A stretch of DNA of 64,000 bases. Origin: Shinella sp. PSBB067 (lineage in GTDB: Bacteria > Pseudomonadota > Alphaproteobacteria > Rhizobiales > Rhizobiaceae). Within the stretch, counting starts at the first letter, position 1; every line of letters starts with the position of its first letter. This document shows, one piece after another, positions 50,807 to 58,991 of the stretch. The notes beneath the pieces are model-generated. The model was not told the origin of the DNA and searched no databases. It saw nothing but the letters and a program-made list of their open reading frames with translations. Made by a program: the position numbers and the translations under genes. Location: positions 1,736,001-1,800,000 of the forward strand of contig NZ_CP069303.1 in NCBI RefSeq assembly GCF_016839145.1, in the 5' to 3' direction.

Positions 50807-51301
50807 CTATTCGTCGGCATCCCGCGGAATGTGGCTGTCGACGCCGCGTGCAAGAAGCCCGTCCGCGCGCACGCCGCGAAGGCCGTCCACCCGGCGGACG
50901 AGGCCGATGACATGACGCCGGTCCTCCTCGCTGTCGACCGCACCGTCGAGCTCGGCGACACCGTCCCGGATCGTGATCTCGATGGAAACGGAATCGACCC
51001 TTCCGTCATCCTCGAGCAGTTGCGCGATGCGTTCCTCCAGGTCGTCGTCCGCGATGGCATCCTCGCCGCCGTCGGAAAAGGGCAGCGGCGCGCCGTCGAC
51101 ATCCTGCGTATCGGGATCGGCGGCCACCTCGACGCCCTTGTTGCCGCGCTCGTCGAGATTGGCGCCGGGTGCGCCATAGGGCGCGTTCTGCCCGGCGCGC
51201 CGGTCGGCGTCGTTGTCGGAATAGGGCCAGCCGTCGCGGTTGTCGCGCTGCTCGTAGTCACGGAAATCGTCTTCGCGGGAACCTTGCTTGCGGTCGTTCA
51301 T
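50807..51301 (-). CDS. BON-domain protein
   Basis: 164 residues from ATG 51301. A polar, Asp/Arg/Gly-rich N-terminal half (YEQRDNRDGWPYSDNDADRR) is followed by a BON domain (LEERIAQLLEDDGRVDSVSI, EITIRDGVAELDGAVDSEED). No signal peptide is visible, unlike periplasmic OsmY-type BON proteins. A GGAAC-N18-GTT promoter lies just upstream, paired with a divergent one for the DUF2188 gene. Confidence 0.8.
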   Translation of the reverse strand: MNDRKQGSREDDFRDYEQRDNRDGWPYSDNDADRRAGQNAPYGAPGANLDERGNKGVEVAADPDTQDVDGAPLPFSDGGEDAIADDDLEERIAQLLEDDGRVDSVSIEITIRDGVAELDGAVDSEEDRRHVIGLVRRVDGLRGVRADGLLARGVDSHIPRDADE

Positions 51302-51330
51302 CACCTTCTCCACTTGTTCGAGCAGGAACG

Positions 51331-51356
51331 AACCGGCAAGGGGCGGCCTTTGTTCC
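51331..51356 (-). promoter_or_regulatory. EcfG-type promoter for the BON gene
   Basis: GGAAC (51352-51356, minus strand) and GTT (51331-51333) are 18 bases apart, fitting the alphaproteobacterial general-stress consensus. Confidence 0.65.
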
Positions 51357-51364
51357 CTTCCCGG

Positions 51365-51389
51365 GGAACCATTCGGCCGATGACCAGTT
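51365..51389 (+). promoter_or_regulatory. EcfG-type promoter for the DUF2188 gene
   Basis: GGAAC at 51365-51369 and GTT at 51387-51389 are 17 bases apart. It is back to back with the BON promoter, 8 bases away. Confidence 0.7.
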
Positions 51390-51422
51390 CGTCCCCCATC
51401 GAAAACAATCGAGGAGCGTTCC

Positions 51423-51695
51423 ATGCCCATCACCTATCATGTCGTGCCGCACGAAGACGGATGGGCCTATCGGCTGGACGACGTCTTCTCCGAGGCCTTC
51501 CCGAACCATGCAGCGGCCCTTGCCGCCGCCCGCATCGCCGCAGAACGACATGAAAGGTCCGACGAGGATCGCTTCATCTCCTACCAGTCGGAGGACGGAA
51601 AGTGGCACAACGAGGTGGCGGCGGGCCGTGATCGGCCGGAGACTGAGGTCGTCGATTCCGCCGAAACGGTAACCGACGCCCCTACCCCTCGATAA
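51423..51695 (+). CDS. DUF2188-domain small protein
   Basis: 90 residues: HVVPHEDGWAYRLDDVFSEA then NHAAALAAARIAAERHE and FISYQSEDGKWHNEVA, the DUF2188 pattern. Good GGAG ribosome site. It sits behind an EcfG-type promoter. Its end overlaps the convergent UdgX gene by 14 bases. Function unknown. Confidence 0.82.
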   Translation: MPITYHVVPHEDGWAYRLDDVFSEAFPNHAAALAAARIAAERHERSDEDRFISYQSEDGKWHNEVAAGRDRPETEVVDSAETVTDAPTPR

Positions 51696-52320
51696 ACGGC
51701 CTGATCTGCCGGAGTTCGGCGACGAAACGCTTCCGCTCCTGTTCCGCGTCGGGCCGCCCGCGGCTGCGCAGGAGCGAGGACGGATGGACGGTGATCAGCG
51801 TCGGCACCCCGTTCTCCGCCTCGACGATCCGGCCGCGGTCCGCCGTGACGGCGTGGCGCTTCCCAAGGAGCGCAAAGGTCGCCGTCGCGCCGAGGGCGAC
51901 CAGAAGGGCCGGTTTCAGCCGCTCGATCTCCCCGCCGAGCCACCAGGCGCATTGCCGGACCTCGCCCGCATTCGGCTTTTCATGGATCCGCCGCTTGCCG
52001 AACCGCTTGAACTTGAAGTGCTTGACCGCATTGGTGACGTAGCAGTCCGCCCGGTCGATGCCGGCTTCCTCCAGGCAGCGGTCGAGAAACCGCCCCGACG
52101 GCCCCACGAAGGGATGGCCGAGTTGGTCCTCGCGGTCGCCGGGCTGTTCGCCCACCAGGAAAACCCGCGCATCCTTCGCCCCTTCCCCGAAGACGACCTG
52201 CGTCGCATCGCGGTAGAGATCGCACCGCCGGCACTCGGCCGCCGCCGCGTGCATCGTGTCGAGGTCGCCCTGCGCGTGCTCCTGGAAGGCCGGCGCCGGC
52301 GCCTTGCCCCCCTTCAGCAT
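51682..52320 (-). CDS. UdgX-type uracil-DNA glycosylase
   Basis: 212 residues. Fe-S cluster uracil-DNA glycosylase fold (CRRCDLYRDATQVVFGEG, VFLVGEQPGDREDQLGHPFV, VTNAVKHFKF) with the UdgX-specific loop KRRIH at 109-113; His113 corresponds to the residue that forms a covalent bond with the abasic sugar in UdgX. HPSSLLR is the late active-site motif. Start ATG 52320 overlaps the end of glgA. A role in uracil repair under stress is plausible given the neighbourhood. Confidence 0.87.
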   Translation of the reverse strand: MLKGGKAPAPAFQEHAQGDLDTMHAAAAECRRCDLYRDATQVVFGEGAKDARVFLVGEQPGDREDQLGHPFVGPSGRFLDRCLEEAGIDRADCYVTNAVKHFKFKRFGKRRIHEKPNAGEVRQCAWWLGGEIERLKPALLVALGATATFALLGKRHAVTADRGRIVEAENGVPTLITVHPSSLLRSRGRPDAEQERKRFVAELRQIRPFIEG

Positions 52321-53786
52321 GACCGCCGCTCCCGCGGCTGCGCCGTCTGCCAGGCTGCATGAAGCGCCTCGAAGAGCTGAGCATACTGGGAGGCGCTGCG
52401 GTCCCATGAAAAGTCAGCCTTCATGGCCTGGCGCTGCAGGCCCGCCCAGGCTTCGCGATCCCGAAAGGCTTCGCACGCACGCCGCACCGCCTCGCGGAAA
52501 CTGTGTGGTTCGATGGGATGGAACTGGAACCCCGTCGCGACGGCCCGCGACATCGCCGCCTCGTTGGCGTCGATGATGGTCTCGGAAAGACCGCCGGTGC
52601 GCCCGACCAGCGGGATGGCGCCGTAGCGCATGGCGTAGAGCTGGGTGAGACCGCAGGGCTCGAAGCGCGACGGCTGCATCAGCACGTCGCAACCCGACAC
52701 GATGAGATGGGCGAGTTCCTCGCTGTAGCCGATATGCACGCTCACCCGCTCGGGATGCCGCCAGGCGCAATCCCTCAGCGCGTCCTCGATCGCCGCATCG
52801 CCCTGCCCGCACACGACGAGCTGGCCGCCATGCGCGACGATCTCCTCGGCGGCGTCCGGGATCATGTCCGCGCCCTTCTGCCAGGTCAGCCGCGTCAGCG
52901 CCGAAAAGAGCGGCCCGCCCGCATCCGGCAGGCCGAAATGCGACAGCACCGCCGCCCGGTTCGCCTGGCGCCGCGGCAGCGAGCGCGCGTCGTAGCGCCG
53001 GGCGGGGACGGGATCGGATGCGGGGTTCCAGATCTCGGAATCGATGCCGTTGACGATGCCGTACAGCGCCGCACGCCGCGTCTGCAGCACGCCGTCGAGG
53101 CCCATGCCGAGCTCGGGAGAGAGGATTTCCCGCGCATAGGTGGGACTGACCGTCGTCACGATGTCCGAGCAGACGAGCCCACCCTTGAGGAAACCGACGC
53201 CGCCGTAATATTCCAGGCACTCGATGCCGAGCGCCGTGTCGGGCAGTTCGAGCCGCGAGGCGATGTCGGGGGAGAACTGTCCCTGGAAGGCGAGGTTGTG
53301 AACGGTGCAGACGACCGGAAGCGAACTGCGGAACGCATAGCGCAGATAGACGGGAACGAGCGCCGTCTGCCAGTCGTGGACGTGCACGATATCCGTCTGC
53401 ACGGCGCACAGCTCGCCGAGGGCGATCCTCGCGCCGGCCAGCGAGAACACCGCAAAGCGCAGCCAGTTGTCGGGATGGTCCCGGCCCGCGCCATCGATAT
53501 AAGGGCCGCCTGCGCGCTCATAGAGTTCGGGGATTTCGAGGACGAGAAGGTCGAGCCCGTCCATCGTGGCGCGCGTCAGGACGGCGTCGTGGCCGAGGAG
53601 ACCGCCGAGGCGCCCCACTTCGGTTCGCCGCGGCAGATGTTCCAGCACCGGGCCATAGCCCGGCACGAGGGTCGATACATTGATCCCGTGGGGACGCAGC
53701 GCCTTGGGCAGGGCCCCCGCCACATCCGCCAGTCCCCCGGTCTTGATGAGGGGATAAACCTCCGAAACGATCGAAAGAACGTTCAT
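52314..53786 (-). CDS. glgA: Glycogen synthase GlgA (ADP-glucose)
   Basis: 490 residues from ATG 53786. GT5 signatures: VYPLIKTGGLADVAGALPKA with the substrate-binding Lys-x-Gly-Gly, DIVHVHDWQTALVPVYLRY, TVHNLAFQGQFS and the EPCGLTQLYAMRYG motif near the C-terminus. No other glycogen genes are adjacent, so it may serve stress-linked glycogen or maltose-1-phosphate use. It overlaps the UdgX start by 7 bases. Confidence 0.93.
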   Translation of the reverse strand: MNVLSIVSEVYPLIKTGGLADVAGALPKALRPHGINVSTLVPGYGPVLEHLPRRTEVGRLGGLLGHDAVLTRATMDGLDLLVLEIPELYERAGGPYIDGAGRDHPDNWLRFAVFSLAGARIALGELCAVQTDIVHVHDWQTALVPVYLRYAFRSSLPVVCTVHNLAFQGQFSPDIASRLELPDTALGIECLEYYGGVGFLKGGLVCSDIVTTVSPTYAREILSPELGMGLDGVLQTRRAALYGIVNGIDSEIWNPASDPVPARRYDARSLPRRQANRAAVLSHFGLPDAGGPLFSALTRLTWQKGADMIPDAAEEIVAHGGQLVVCGQGDAAIEDALRDCAWRHPERVSVHIGYSEELAHLIVSGCDVLMQPSRFEPCGLTQLYAMRYGAIPLVGRTGGLSETIIDANEAAMSRAVATGFQFHPIEPHSFREAVRRACEAFRDREAWAGLQRQAMKADFSWDRSASQYAQLFEALHAAWQTAQPRERRSC

Positions 53787-53873
53787 GGCCCGCCGGGTAC
53801 ACTCCGCTCGACAGAACAAAAAACTCTACCCCTGCGTCCGGCACCGCGCCGGACGCAGAAAGCGACGGGCCGG

Positions 53874-54110
53874 TCAGGCGGAGGCGCGCAACGATCCTGC
53901 CGACTGCGGCCTGGTTTTCGCGCGCGGCGAAAGTGTCACACGCATCAGCGGGAGGGGAACGACATGCGCCTGTGCACGGGCCGGCGGCGGCACCGCGCGA
54001 ACCCGCTCCATCGCCATCTGCCAATGGCGGTCGTGCTGGCCTTCGGGGCAGCCTTCGGCCTCCCAGATGCGATAGGCTTCGATGTGGACGCGTTCATCAA
54101 AATCGGCCAT
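53874..54110 (-). CDS. DUF2934 small protein
   Basis: 78 residues from ATG 54110. DUF2934 core: VHIEAYRIWEAEGCPEGQHD then RHWQMAMERV. The tail is Pro/Ala/Arg-rich. Upstream stands an EcfG-type promoter. Family members are common in stress regulons of Rhizobiales; function unknown. Confidence 0.82.
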   Translation of the reverse strand: MADFDERVHIEAYRIWEAEGCPEGQHDRHWQMAMERVRAVPPPARAQAHVVPLPLMRVTLSPRAKTRPQSAGSLRASA

Positions 54111-54215
54111 GGAAACATCCCTTCTAATCTGGCGGGCGACACCCGTCGGTCTTCTTCTGACAGGACCGCGCGCGGCAGTCCGGGTCTGTTTGATGGGAAT
54201 CGCCTGCAAATCTCA

Positions 54216-54240
54216 AACCCGGCGAGGAACCTTTTGTTCC
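54216..54240 (-). promoter_or_regulatory. EcfG-type promoter for the DUF2934 gene
   Basis: GGAAC (54236-54240) and GTT (54216-54218) on the minus strand are 17 bases apart, about 105 bases before the start codon. Confidence 0.68.
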
Positions 54241-54315
54241 GTCGAAAAGAGACGCGGTGCGGGACCGCCCAGGGGTGTGGAAAGCGGCCCCTGCGGGCCG
54301 CCTTCGTCTTCGAGG

Positions 54316-54816
54316 TCAGGCCGCCTTCTTGCCCTTCGGGTTGGCGGAGGTCTCGGCAAGTTTGGTCAGCTTCTTGTCGGTCGCCACCTCCTCGTCGAGG
54401 GTGGCCTGAAGCAGCGGAACCGCCTTGTCGAGGCCGAGCTGGCGTGCCCAGGCAATCAGGGTGCCGTAGCGCGCGATCTCGTAGTGCTCGACCGCCTGCG
54501 CCGACGAGATGAGGCCGGCATCGAGCGCCGGGGTACCCTTGAAGCTGTCCATGATTTCGTCGGCTTCGGCGATGATGCCCTGGATCGCTTCGCAGGTCTT
54601 GCCCCGGGCGCTCTTGCCGAGGAGTTCGAAGACCTCCTCCAGCCGCTCGATCTGGCCCTGCGTCTCGTCGCGATGGTGGAGGAAGCCCTGCTTGCCCTCT
54701 TCCGACTGCGCCGCCCGCGCCATCTTCGGCAGGGCCTTCAGGATCTGCTTCTCGGCGTAGTAGATGTCCTTGAGCGTATCGAGGAACAGGTCGTCCAGTG
54801 TCTTCTCGGTTGCCAT
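54316..54816 (-). CDS. YciE-type ferritin-like protein (DUF892)
   Basis: 166 residues. DUF892 pattern: LDDLFLDTLKDIYYAEKQIL, LHHRDETQGQIERLEEVFEL, AQAVEHYEIARYGTLIAWA and a Lys-rich end. The conserved Glu/His residues would bind a di-iron centre. Linked to osmotic and oxidative stress in enterics and rhizobia. ATG 54816 with GGAG site; promoter EcfG-like upstream. Confidence 0.88.
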   Translation of the reverse strand: MATEKTLDDLFLDTLKDIYYAEKQILKALPKMARAAQSEEGKQGFLHHRDETQGQIERLEEVFELLGKSARGKTCEAIQGIIAEADEIMDSFKGTPALDAGLISSAQAVEHYEIARYGTLIAWARQLGLDKAVPLLQATLDEEVATDKKLTKLAETSANPKGKKAA

Positions 54817-54851
54817 TGGTATCTCCATGGATATGAGGGAACGGATGCTCG

Positions 54852-54877
54852 AACTGTCGGGACAGGGCGAATGTTCC
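54852..54877 (-). promoter_or_regulatory. EcfG-type promoter for the YciE-like gene
   Basis: GGAAC (54873-54877) and GTT (54852-54854) on the minus strand are 18 bases apart, 36 bases before the start codon. Confidence 0.65.
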
Positions 54878-54894
54878 ATGACGAATGGAGATGG

Positions 54895-55437
54895 TCAGAT
54901 CGGCTTGCTGAGACAGGAAGAGCCCGGCACGGCAAAACGCCAGGGCCGCTCCACGGCCTTGCTGATGCCGATCCGCGCGCCGCTCGCGACGATGGGTGCG
55001 GCGCTGGACGGTTGCAGGACAAAGGGCGGCGCGAAGAGGGACAGGCCGTTCATGTCGCCCGTCACGGCAAGCGCCCTGCAGAGGTTGCCCGGCCCCGCGC
55101 AAAGCCTCCGGACCGGAGCGCCCGCACGCCGCGCCACCATCACCTCTAGCCCCTCCGTCGGCTCCAGCGCACGGATCAGCACCGCGCTGCCGGTCTCGCA
55201 GACGAAATTGAGGCACCAGTGCAGCCCGTAGGAGCGGTAGACATAGGCCCGTGCCGGCGCGCCGAACATGGCGGCATTGGACCGTGTCGGGCCGCGATAG
55301 CTGTGCGAGGCCGCATCGTCCCGGCGATACGCCTCCGTTTCCACGATGATGCCGCCGACGCCGTCGACCAGGAGGAAAACCCCGAGGAGGTCGGCGGCGA
55401 CGGTCACCGCGTCCCGTGCGAAGAACTGCTCGTTCAT
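54895..55437 (-). CDS. 3-methyladenine DNA glycosylase (AAG/MPG family)
   Basis: 180 residues from ATG 55437. Excises alkylated purines. AAG features: ARDAVTVAADLLGVFLL, IIVETEAYRRDDAASHSYRG with the catalytic Glu, RSNAAMFGAPARAYVYRSYG and AGPGNLCRAL. Length matches the bacterial AAG family, slightly short. It lies between the YciE and response-regulator genes and may be expressed with either. Confidence 0.88.
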   Translation of the reverse strand: MNEQFFARDAVTVAADLLGVFLLVDGVGGIIVETEAYRRDDAASHSYRGPTRSNAAMFGAPARAYVYRSYGLHWCLNFVCETGSAVLIRALEPTEGLEVMVARRAGAPVRRLCAGPGNLCRALAVTGDMNGLSLFAPPFVLQPSSAAPIVASGARIGISKAVERPWRFAVPGSSCLSKPI

Positions 55438-55494
55438 GCCGCGAGCATTACCACACGGCCATGGCCGGCGCACGGCCGGCGTTGTGTCCGGCCA

Positions 55495-55857
55495 TCACGC
55501 GGCCCGCGCGCCGAGCACGGCGACGAGGCTTTCGCGCAGATAGGGCTTGGGAAGGAAGGAGGACGCGGCCGGCAGATCCGCATCGCGCAAGCGCACATGT
55601 CCTGACGTGACCACGATGCGGATGTGCGGCCAGTTCGCCGCGACGGTTCTTGCAAGGTCGAGCCCGTCCACGTTGCCCTCCATGTTGACGTCGGTGAAGA
55701 GCACCGAGACATCGGGGCGCAGCTTCAGCATGGTCATCGCCTCGGCGGCATTGGCCGCCTCCAGCGCCTCCATGCCCGCCGCCTCGAGCATGTCGACGGC
55801 ATCGAACCGCACGATCGGCTCGTCCTCGACGACGAGGACGGTCATTTTATGCTTCAT
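55495..55857 (-). CDS. Single-domain response regulator
   Basis: 120 residues from ATG 55857 with an AAGGAG site. It is one receiver domain: VLVVEDEPIVRFDAVDML, phospho-acceptor Asp in VLFTDVNMEG, and FLPKPYLRES with the conserved Lys-Pro. FixJ-like stand-alone receivers of this kind occur near stress and histidine kinase genes in rhizobia. No kinase is present in the window. Confidence 0.85.
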   Translation of the reverse strand: MKHKMTVLVVEDEPIVRFDAVDMLEAAGMEALEAANAAEAMTMLKLRPDVSVLFTDVNMEGNVDGLDLARTVAANWPHIRIVVTSGHVRLRDADLPAASSFLPKPYLRESLVAVLGARAA

Positions 55858-55933
55858 TGCAAAACTCCTTGGAAAGCACACGGAAAGCCCCGGCGGCGCA
55901 CGGCCGTCGGGGCGGAAGGAACGGCCGGAAAAG

Positions 55934-56243
<310 letters not shown>

Positions 56244-56260
56244 TATCCGGCGGTTGTCCC

Positions 56261-56938
56261 ATGGCGCAGGAGCAGAGCGTGAAGTGGTTGAAAGACAACA
56301 GCCTGACCATCGTGCTGTCGGTCGCGACGCTCGCGACCCTGGCCGGAATGCTGTTCACCGGCCTTTCCGTCCATAACGAGGACCTTGCCCGCCACCACCT
56401 TCCCGCAGTGGCGCTCTCCAGCTACCTCGTCAGCGGCCATTTCCTGTCCGCCGTCTTCGAGAACTGGGAAAGCGAGTTCCTGCAGATGTCGGCCTATGTC
56501 GTGCTGACCGCCTTCCTGTTCCAGCGCGGCTCGGCGGAATCGCGCGATCCCGACGAGAAGACGCAGGAAGACGAGGACCCCGCGCGCCACGCCCACGACC
56601 CGGATGCGCCTCTTCCGGTGCGCCATGGCGGCGTGCCGCGCACGCTCTATTCCTATTCGCTCGGCATCGTCCTCTTCGCGCTCTTCCTCGTGAGCTTCGC
56701 CCTGCACCTCCAGAACAGCGCGGCGGCGGAGGCGGCGGAAGCCGCGCTCCATGGGCAGGCGGCGCCCGGCATCCGCCAGCATCTCGCCAGCGCGCAGTTC
56801 TGGTTCGAATCCTTCCAGAACTGGCAATCCGAATTCCTGTCGACCGCGGTCATCGTGGTTCTCTCGATCTTCCTCAGGTTCCGCGGCTCGCCGGAATCCA
56901 AACCCGTCGCCGCGCCCCATTCGCAGACCGGCAGCTAG
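56261..56938 (+). CDS. Membrane protein, DUF6766-like
   Basis: 225 residues from ATG 56261. It has four hydrophobic helices in two similar halves: LTIVLSVATLATLAGMLFTG with FENWESEFLQMSAYVVLTAF, then YSLGIVLFALFLVSFALHL with FQNWQSEFLSTAVIVVLSIF. The repeated (E/Q)NW(E/Q)SEF motif shows an internal duplication. A charged linker lies between the halves. Similar proteins in rhizobia are named DUF6766. Function unknown; EcfG-type promoter upstream. Confidence 0.72.
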   Translation: MAQEQSVKWLKDNSLTIVLSVATLATLAGMLFTGLSVHNEDLARHHLPAVALSSYLVSGHFLSAVFENWESEFLQMSAYVVLTAFLFQRGSAESRDPDEKTQEDEDPARHAHDPDAPLPVRHGGVPRTLYSYSLGIVLFALFLVSFALHLQNSAAAEAAEAALHGQAAPGIRQHLASAQFWFESFQNWQSEFLSTAVIVVLSIFLRFRGSPESKPVAAPHSQTGS

Positions 56939-56958
56939 CGGGCAGGACGGAGGAAACC

Positions 56959-57585
56959 TTGGCCGCCTGGGACGCTCCCTCCTTCTGCTCCGGCAACTGG
57001 CGTCACCTCTGCGTCGACATGCAGCGCATGTTCGCCGAGGCCACGCCATGGCACGTTCCATGGATGGACAAAGTGAAGGATCGGGTCGTCGAGATGTCCG
57101 CCCGCCACGCCGGGCGCACGATCTTCACGCGCTTCATGCCGCCGAGAACGGCAGAGGAGGCGGCCGGGGCCTGGCGGGACTATTACGAGAAATGGCGGAT
57201 GATGACCCGCGAGCGCCTGCCCGGCGAGCTTCTCGACATCCTGCCGGATCTCCGGCATCTCGTCCCGCCCGCCAAGGTGTTCGACAAGCCGGGCTATTCG
57301 CCGTGGCTGGACGGCCGGCTGCACGCGGCGCTTCGACAGGAAGGCGTCACGGCGCTGGCGATCTCCGGCGGGGAGACCGACATGTGCGTTCTCGCGACCG
57401 TGCTCGGCGCCATCGACCTCGGATACCGCATCGTTCTCCTGGAGGATGCCATCTGCGGCAGCGCGGACGAGACCCACGACGCGTCGCTGACGGTCCTCGG
57501 GGAACGCTTCTCCGTGCAGCTCGACCTGGTCACCGCACAGACCTTTCTGGAAGCCTGCGCAACATTTGCCCCGGCGCCGCGTTGA
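56959..57585 (+). CDS. Isochorismatase-family cysteine hydrolase
   Basis: 208 residues from TTG 56959, supported by a GGAGG site. The catalytic triad is visible as Asp20 (LCVDMQRMF), Lys110 (VFDKPGYS) and Cys143 (GGETDMCVLATVLG). The substrate is unknown; nicotinamidase-like amidases and other hydrolases share the fold. It may be in one transcript with the EcfG-type sigma gene 33 bases downstream. Confidence 0.83.
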   Translation: MAAWDAPSFCSGNWRHLCVDMQRMFAEATPWHVPWMDKVKDRVVEMSARHAGRTIFTRFMPPRTAEEAAGAWRDYYEKWRMMTRERLPGELLDILPDLRHLVPPAKVFDKPGYSPWLDGRLHAALRQEGVTALAISGGETDMCVLATVLGAIDLGYRIVLLEDAICGSADETHDASLTVLGERFSVQLDLVTAQTFLEACATFAPAPR

Positions 57586-57618
57586 ATCCCGAACCGAACC
57601 GATCACACGATCCAGACG

Positions 57619-58146
57619 ATGGCCCTGCCGCAGCACCGCTTGCCGGATGAAGAGCCCCTGCCCCTGAAGGAGCGGGTGGCCGACCTGATACCGGCGCTGC
57701 GCGCCTTCGCGCGGTCCTTCACGCTCGACCCGAACGACGGCGACGATCTCGTGCAGGAGACCCTGATGCGCGCGCTGAGAAGCCTGGACAGCTTTCATCC
57801 CGGCACAAGCCTGAAGTCGTGGCTCTTCACCATCATGCGCAACACCTACTACACGCAATATCGCAAGAGGATGCGGGAAGGTCCGGGCGCGAAGGCGTGC
57901 GTTTCCGCCCAGCCGGCCATGCCGGCGAACCAGGAATGGTCGGCCGCCGAACGCGAGGTGCAGGCGGCGCTCGGCCGCCTTGGCGAGGACCAGCGGCAGA
58001 TTCTCGTCCTCGTCGCCGCCCTCGGCTTCAGCTACGAGGAAGCGGCCGGCGTGACAGGATGCGCCATCGGCACGGTCAAGAGCCGGCTGAGCCGGGCAAG
58101 GGAGGCGCTCACGCGGGAATTGGGCGGCAACCCGCTGACGCCATAG
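57619..58146 (+). CDS. EcfG-like sigma factor (general stress, ECF15 type)
   Basis: 175 residues. Region 2 carries IPALRAFARSFTLDPNDGDD and LVQETLMRALRSLDSFHPGT then SWLFTIMRNTYYTQYRKR. Region 4 is LGEDQRQILVLVAALGFSYE followed by EEAAGVTGCAIGTVKSRLSR. This layout matches EcfG sigma factors of alphaproteobacteria. Seven GGAAC-N17/18-GTT promoters lie within 7.5 kb. Its usual partners PhyR and NepR are not evident, apart from a small candidate at 58158. It could also be a second EcfG paralogue. Confidence 0.82.
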   Translation: MALPQHRLPDEEPLPLKERVADLIPALRAFARSFTLDPNDGDDLVQETLMRALRSLDSFHPGTSLKSWLFTIMRNTYYTQYRKRMREGPGAKACVSAQPAMPANQEWSAAEREVQAALGRLGEDQRQILVLVAALGFSYEEAAGVTGCAIGTVKSRLSRAREALTRELGGNPLTP

Positions 58147-58157
58147 CGCGCCTGCGC

Positions 58158-58298
58158 CTAACCGCCGGACCGTGCGTCCAGCGCCGTCTGCAACGCGCGG
58201 GCAAGTTCCGCAAGGCGCTCGGGCACCCTCTCGCGGCGGATGTCCTCCGCGAGATCCTGCATCGCCCGGTCGGGATTTCGCTCTTCGCGCTGTTTCAC
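58158..58298 (-). CDS. Candidate 46-residue NepR-like small protein
   Basis: Short frame from GTG 58298 with a GGGAG site. It reads NPDRAMQDLAEDIRRERVPE then RLAELARALQTALDARSGG. The VPERLAELAR stretch recalls the VPDRFLDLL core of NepR anti-sigma factors, but the similarity is short and unverified. It lies 11 bases past the stop of the EcfG-like gene, convergent with it. Confidence 0.4.
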   Translation of the reverse strand: MKQREERNPDRAMQDLAEDIRRERVPERLAELARALQTALDARSGG

Positions 58299-58424
58299 CC
58301 GTCTCCCCGTCCAGAGCCCTCTTCAGGCAGAATGGCACGTATGCTGCGAACGGGAAACCTGCCCTCCCACAAGCGCCTCGCCCGGCGCGAGATACCGTTC
58401 AAAGCGCGGGGTTCGCCCGCCGCA

Positions 58425-58724
58425 TCATGCGGCCTTGCGGCGCGCCGCCGGCGCCGGGCTTGCCGGTCGCTGCGCCGCGATGGGCATTCCCGCCTCCAGG
58501 CAGGCGGCGGCGAAGGCCTCGCGGGCGAGAGCCGCCGGCGCCAGCCTGTTCAATGCGTCGCGGCAGAGGCCGATGGCGCGCTCGTACCATTCGCCGTTCC
58601 GCAAGGGCCATTCGTTTTCAAGAAAGTCGACGGCTTCGTAGACGGACGAGAAGGTCCGCTCGACACCGCATTGCAGCCGAACACGCAGCGGGACCGACCA
58701 CGGCAGATCCGGAATATTCATCAT
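58425..58724 (-). CDS. DUF982 small protein (second copy)
   Basis: 99 residues from ATG 58724 (58721 also possible) with a GGAGG site. DUF982 pattern: VERTFSSVYEAVDFLENEWP, YERAIGLCRDALNRLAPAAL, REAFAAACLEAGMPI. The C-terminal tail is Ala/Pro-rich. An EcfG-type promoter is 84 bases upstream. Confidence 0.82.
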   Translation of the reverse strand: MMNIPDLPWSVPLRVRLQCGVERTFSSVYEAVDFLENEWPLRNGEWYERAIGLCRDALNRLAPAALAREAFAAACLEAGMPIAAQRPASPAPAARRKAA

Positions 58725-58807
58725 GTCATCCTCCAGCGGGCAACCGGATGAAGAAAGCGACGGGTGACGACGCTTCATTTCATGACGGTTCCCCTTTGCG
58801 GCCACAG

Positions 58808-58832
58808 AACCCCCGACGCCACGGTTTGTTCC
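58808..58832 (-). promoter_or_regulatory. EcfG-type promoter for the DUF982 gene at 58425
   Basis: GGAAC (58828-58832) and GTT (58808-58810) on the minus strand are 17 bases apart. Confidence 0.68.
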
Positions 58833-58991
58833 CGGCGTCGATCATCGATGGAACCTTGCCGGCGCTGGAGGGTTTAGTTCGGGTCGTAAAAACAAATCCG
58901 ATGGCAATGCGCTCCCGCCATTCCCCGAACATCCCGGGCCCCGTCCGCGGGAAGCCGTCCATCGCGAAGAGAAAAGATCGGTATAGCAAGC

